From Craspedostauros australis (Eukaryota > Bacillariophyta > Bacillariophyceae > Mastogloiales > Achnanthaceae), in assembly GCA_026770025.1 (NCBI GenBank), contig JAMXDE010000007.1, forward strand, positions 2,232,001 through 2,296,000: a stretch of 64,000 bases of DNA, given 5' to 3'. Position 1 is the stretch's first letter. Each line of letters begins with the position of its first letter. The translations under genes and the position numbers were made by a program. Of this stretch, positions 59,956 through 64,000 are shown piece by piece. Below the pieces are notes generated by a model, which was given only the letters and a program-made list of their open reading frames with translations, was not told the origin of the DNA and did not search any database.

Positions 59956-62900
59956 CCTTTCTCTCCGCAAAGAACAAGGATGACAGAGAGGCCAACCGCC
60001 GCTTGTCGCTGTGCACTCGGGGATATGTCCTTTCGTGACCAGAAAAACTCATGAAGGATGGTTGATTCAAAGAAGACATTTTGTCCCAAACTCCGGAGGC
60101 ACAACCATCAAGTCATGATCGCTCCAGCCGACGCGGCAACACCCCACCTTGGCTTCTTTTCCTCGCCACCACAGAGCGTCACAGGTCGGAAATTCCCAGC
60201 TTCACGGATTGCGTTGCACGCCACACAAGACCTCTTCCGCAGTCTTTGGAGAAAGAGAGGGAGCCCCCCTTCTCTGCTCTGCTCCTGCCTTCAGGCATGC
60301 GCACTCGTTCGATTCATGTACGGCAGACCTGCAAATCGCGCGGAGTACGAGCTACTTCCGGTGACAATATTTGTCCCATGGTCTCTAACAAGGCGGTGGC
60401 AAACGCCCGATAACGGATGCAATCGACACGCAAACAGCGCTTTGCTCCACCAGTCCACGAGCTGCACGAGTGTGGCTTTCGTGCTTGCTCTGCTCCACTC
60501 TACTCCTATTCTTGGTGGTGGAAAGAGGACATCCGAGGAAGAAGGTCATTTCTCTTGCTCTCTCACCCACTCTGTCTGTCTTCCTCCTTCTCTTGGGCAG
60601 TCCAGGACTATCAGCCACTTGTCATTTAATGTGCCGTTGCATGAACCTCTCCAGGACGTTGCAGTTCCTGCCCTCTCGCTACGAACGTACGGGCGCATGG
60701 TTCGAGCTGTAGTACGTGTTCTCGAGGACAAGCACGGAAGGGTGAGGAGCTTGTGCGTTCTTAGCGCTTTGCAGTCATGTGACGTGAGACAGACGCTTGT
60801 CGGTATCAGGAAGGCAAGCCTGGGCACTGGCACGCCACCGCTCAGCAGCGCGCGAGTATGGAGCCCTCCTGACGGCAAGAGACACTGGCCCCAAGCACGG
60901 GTGCGTGTACATTGTCCGCAACGAGTGGGAAGTAGATCGTACGAGACATTCCATTCACAAGACGTTGTTGGTAGCTCTTACCATGCGTGCATGTTGCTTG
61001 ATGGGACCATTGTGCCGTTGAATAGATCCTTCGATACTGGACCCAGCTTGTTTGCTTTGCATTCTAGCGCAAAGAGAGAAATCAACCAGAGCACCCGTGC
61101 GAGTTGAGTGGAGGAGAGGAAGAGCTATTCCCAATCGTGAGGCATCTACCGTGTGCCAAATCAGGTGCTCTGCTTCATTCGAACTACGGGGAAACGGTGG
61201 AATTGCTGAGTCGCCGCCGACGTATGAAATAATTTGCCTCGCTCCAAGTACCGTAGGTGTGCTATGTCTTGTGGGGTGGCATCGTACTCCATCACGGTAC
61301 AGATACAGTGGCCACGCGGATCTTGGATGGAACCAGTAGCAATTTGGACCGCGGTTGCTTCGCCAGGATCTGAGGGTCACCTGTCCCCGTATAGCATGAG
61401 TTACTCGTAGGTATCGTAGTATACTCAATGGATTCTTGAGCGTTGGTAGCTAGCGATCCCACAGTTCGCTCTGCTGCACCATTGCATGGGCCCAGGCATG
61501 CATCGGGATATCTGCTGCGAGCAATGGCACCATCCGCATGGAGCTTCGAACAGAGCAATTAGCGGGTGGCACGGAAAATGATGGCGACCTGAGTGCCGGT
61601 GGTGGTGATGCCACCGACGACGATAGCACAGACAGTAGACGTGTACCAACGCCGTTAATGCTTGGAGTGTCGCCCCGGCATGCGCTCTTCTGGAATTGCG
61701 ATGGTGCTCAGCCCAGAATTCGAGCCGGGCGACCCACCACGTGAGTATTCCTGCTTTCTTGCATATGCAAAAGGTGCAAGTGTAGGCACAGTGGATTGCG
61801 ATGCTCGTTGACGTTGTATCGGCGACGTTCGTCGATTGATCCGTCGCGTTGCTCGAAGCGGTGCGAATCAGCCGCCCTCCTCAAGTGTTGTTGAATGCAT
61901 GATGCTTTGGGCAACGTTTTCGCTGAAAGCAGAGAGCCTCTTGGTGCAGTCTCCAGCTCTATCCTTTTCTCGCCAGTGTAGTGGATGGACAGTGTGATTC
62001 GCATCGCTCGGCACGGCACGGCTTGAAAGGTGTGAGGCGTGTCACGCTGTTAAGCATTGGAAGTACTCATTGCTGAGCGGTGTCACCCGAGTGCGTCCTT
62101 CTCATTGTATAGTCCTCCTCTGCATCGTACGCGGGAGGCATTTTCGCCGATACGAAGACAGCATATCCCTGTCCGCACATGTTGCTTCATCGGCTTGGGG
62201 TCATTTGAGCCTGATCCCCAACCCAACTCTTGCTTCATGCAGGCTGTCTCCGGACCATTCTGTTTCGAGGCCAATCCATCTCTGGATGAACATCCGTCGC
62301 AACCAAGCGCTCAGCCTCAACCAGTGCAGAGTGGAATGGAGTGGATTACTCGTACACATAATACTTATAATCTGCTTGTACCCTCGTGCGGTTGGAGCTG
62401 TCTGCTTTGTTGGGAACATGAAAGGTGAGCGACATCGAGTTGGTGGAATTGTGCTGCTCTGCTTGCTTTGTGGCTTTGTGGCCTTGTGAGTGCGCTGACA
62501 TCATGTTTCTCTTCCGCAAAATTGTGGTTTCAGATTCTTCTTTGGGATGGAACAATCCTTCTTGGAGCTCATTTATGGAGAAGAGAGAATGACAACATGT
62601 GCTGTCGCAGATCATGTCGCACTGGCTATCGAAAATGCCTCGCTCTCACAAACTGCACGGAGATGAGCAGTTTTGGACAAACAAAACGGCTCACCCTGCA
62701 CAGAACGATATCTCTGCTACCTGCGTCCTTCGCACCGTGCTCAGAACGGCACAAATGACATTTGAGCATCCATCTGCTACAGCCTATCCGAATGGTTGTT
62801 GATACCGTCCAGCGACCGACCATGGTTGCACCTTGGGAGTGGCTTTGCATCCTCACTGTGCCTGTCGGCCGTCGCACCTGCGAGTACCACGCGAGCGTCG

Positions 62901-63378
62901 ATACAGTGTACTTGCTGTGCGGAGTATGTACTGGTACGTAGCTTTGCGAGCTAGAACCTACGCAGGCACCCTCCGTGGAATACGAACGTCCTTGATAAAT
63001 CAGAGAGCCATGGTCGGGGTTGGGCTGCGTTTGTGCCGCAGGTTCCTTTGGATCAGATCAGGGTGTCAGCAGAGTGAAGCGTTGGCAAAGCGGATTGCTC
63101 CACCCTACGAGTTTGTCCTTGTACCTGTGACGCCCAACCGCGAAGAACTATTATAGCCGCCAGTACCACACATGTACGCACATACATACTCATCAATGCG
63201 CCCCCAAACGAAACGAGGAGTGCCACAACGACACTCCAGACATTGCGCAATAGCGTTCATACCGGAGGTACGAGGAGTCGTACTCACACACTACGACTAG
63301 TATGGATGTACTCCGCCAGATGTGACGCAGTTGGATTGGCGTGGTAGGATCAGACAAGTTGCAACAGCAGCAGAGGAG

Positions 63379-63421
63379 AGCAGAGCAGAGCAGAGCAGAG
63401 CAGAGTAGAGTAGAGTAGAGC
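63379..63421. repeat. AGCAG/AGTAG pentanucleotide array
   Basis: About nine units, AGCAG at the left changing to AGTAG at the right. Intergenic. Confidence 0.95.
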
Positions 63422-64000
63422 ATGTGCTGGAGTGCTGTGGAGAGCAGAGTCCAGAGTCGTGGTACTATGCGTACGAACTCGCAACGACGGCTATGGGTGC
63501 TTTTGAATGTGTGGGTCGTTGCCATGACGTTGATAAGCCCTGGGCAGAACATTGACACGCCATCATTTGTCGCATCTTCTTCGTTCTTATTGCACAACCA
63601 CGAACCTATTTAGATTCTCCTTCTGTTCTCCACGCATTTTGCATTCGGATTATCCAGAAGTATCCCCACGTCATGCCTAAGCAGCCAAATCCCAAATCGA
63701 CACTGATCCTTCAGAGGGAATCAAGTGAGTGTGCAAGAAGCCCAACACCCGAAAAAACAACAACAACAAAAAACAGGACGGAGGAAGAGAAATATTTCTC
63801 CTCCGAAAATCAGCAGCCAGCAACAGCCAGCAACAACCAACCACGACCAATGATGGCCAGCAACATTCCATTCCACAACAACCAAGCACACTGGTACTTG
63901 TACGTATCAATACACGTAGTAACAATCGACCAACCACTGAACACACAGTCAGGCACGACACGAAGCATAAGACCAAACCGTAGGCTCTTCCTCAGCTCAC

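Larger units (their letters stand above)
57957..64000. other. Upstream region of DUF6824 gene 5 and gene-poor right end
   Basis: 6 kb without a supported gene. It begins with the leader of gene 5, including the 9-bp minisatellite at 58059-58157. Further right are a TACTCGTACC repeat (59926-59955), an AGCAG-type pentanucleotide array (63379-63421), and single TACTCGTA words at 61402 and 62347. The longest open frame (plus, ATG 60058 to 61107) is 349 codons but Ser/Arg/Cys-rich without motifs, so it is not called. Confidence 0.5.

Noticed and set aside
60058..61107. Plus-strand open frame of 349 codons starting with ATG
   Set aside because: Rich in Ser, Arg, Cys and His, with no domain-like pattern, no introns and no neighbour support. 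Length alone is not enough in a 64-kb window of balanced base content.

Overview
The window reads as nuclear DNA of a eukaryotic stramenopile, most probably a diatom. Five separate genes carry the DUF6824-type signature (a DVLLGRG box, a GRFLR box and a KQ-FR box), a family I know almost only from diatoms. The retroelements also resemble diatom ones: a copia polyprotein with a diatom-style Gag, and a reverse transcriptase of the algal/fungal 'Q-G-N-G-A' type. Several genes have short GT-AG introns. I cannot name the species.

Layout, left to right. 1-4869 (minus): an open, uninterrupted copia Gag-Pol ORF that runs off the left edge, with a CAAACA-rich leader. 9.1-10.8 kb and 16.3-18.1 kb (plus): two closely related DUF6824 genes. 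18.8-23.5 kb: a divergent pair, a three-exon gene of unknown function (minus) and a two-exon DDE transposase of PIF/Harbinger or IS5-like type (plus), sharing a 1.8 kb AT-rich intergenic region with an 11-bp minisatellite. 26.0-28.2 kb (minus): a third DUF6824 gene, probably split by a 61-bp intron. 32.6-40.3 kb: a decayed reverse transcriptase/RNase H element on the minus strand that fills a 7.7 kb interval bounded by 41-bp terminal inverted repeats (37/41 identical) and flanked by TTAG on both sides. 42.5-44.5 kb (plus): a three-exon class III alcohol dehydrogenase / S-(hydroxymethyl)glutathione dehydrogenase. 45.8-47.4 kb (minus): a two-exon protein with an N-terminal coiled coil and one C-terminal membrane segment. 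49.4-51.3 kb and 56.8-58.0 kb (minus): the fourth and fifth DUF6824 genes.

The rest is gene-poor and rich in micro- and minisatellites. A short word, TACGAGTA/TACTCGTA, occurs about 21 times between 11.9 and 62.4 kb, always outside predicted host exons. The adh gene is the only clear housekeeping gene. The DUF6824 proteins look like members of a local gene-family expansion with a small conserved core and long low-complexity tails. I saw no tRNA, rRNA or CRISPR. The two observations I rate highest are the reverse-transcriptase element bounded by DNA-transposon-like termini and the five-member DUF6824 cluster.
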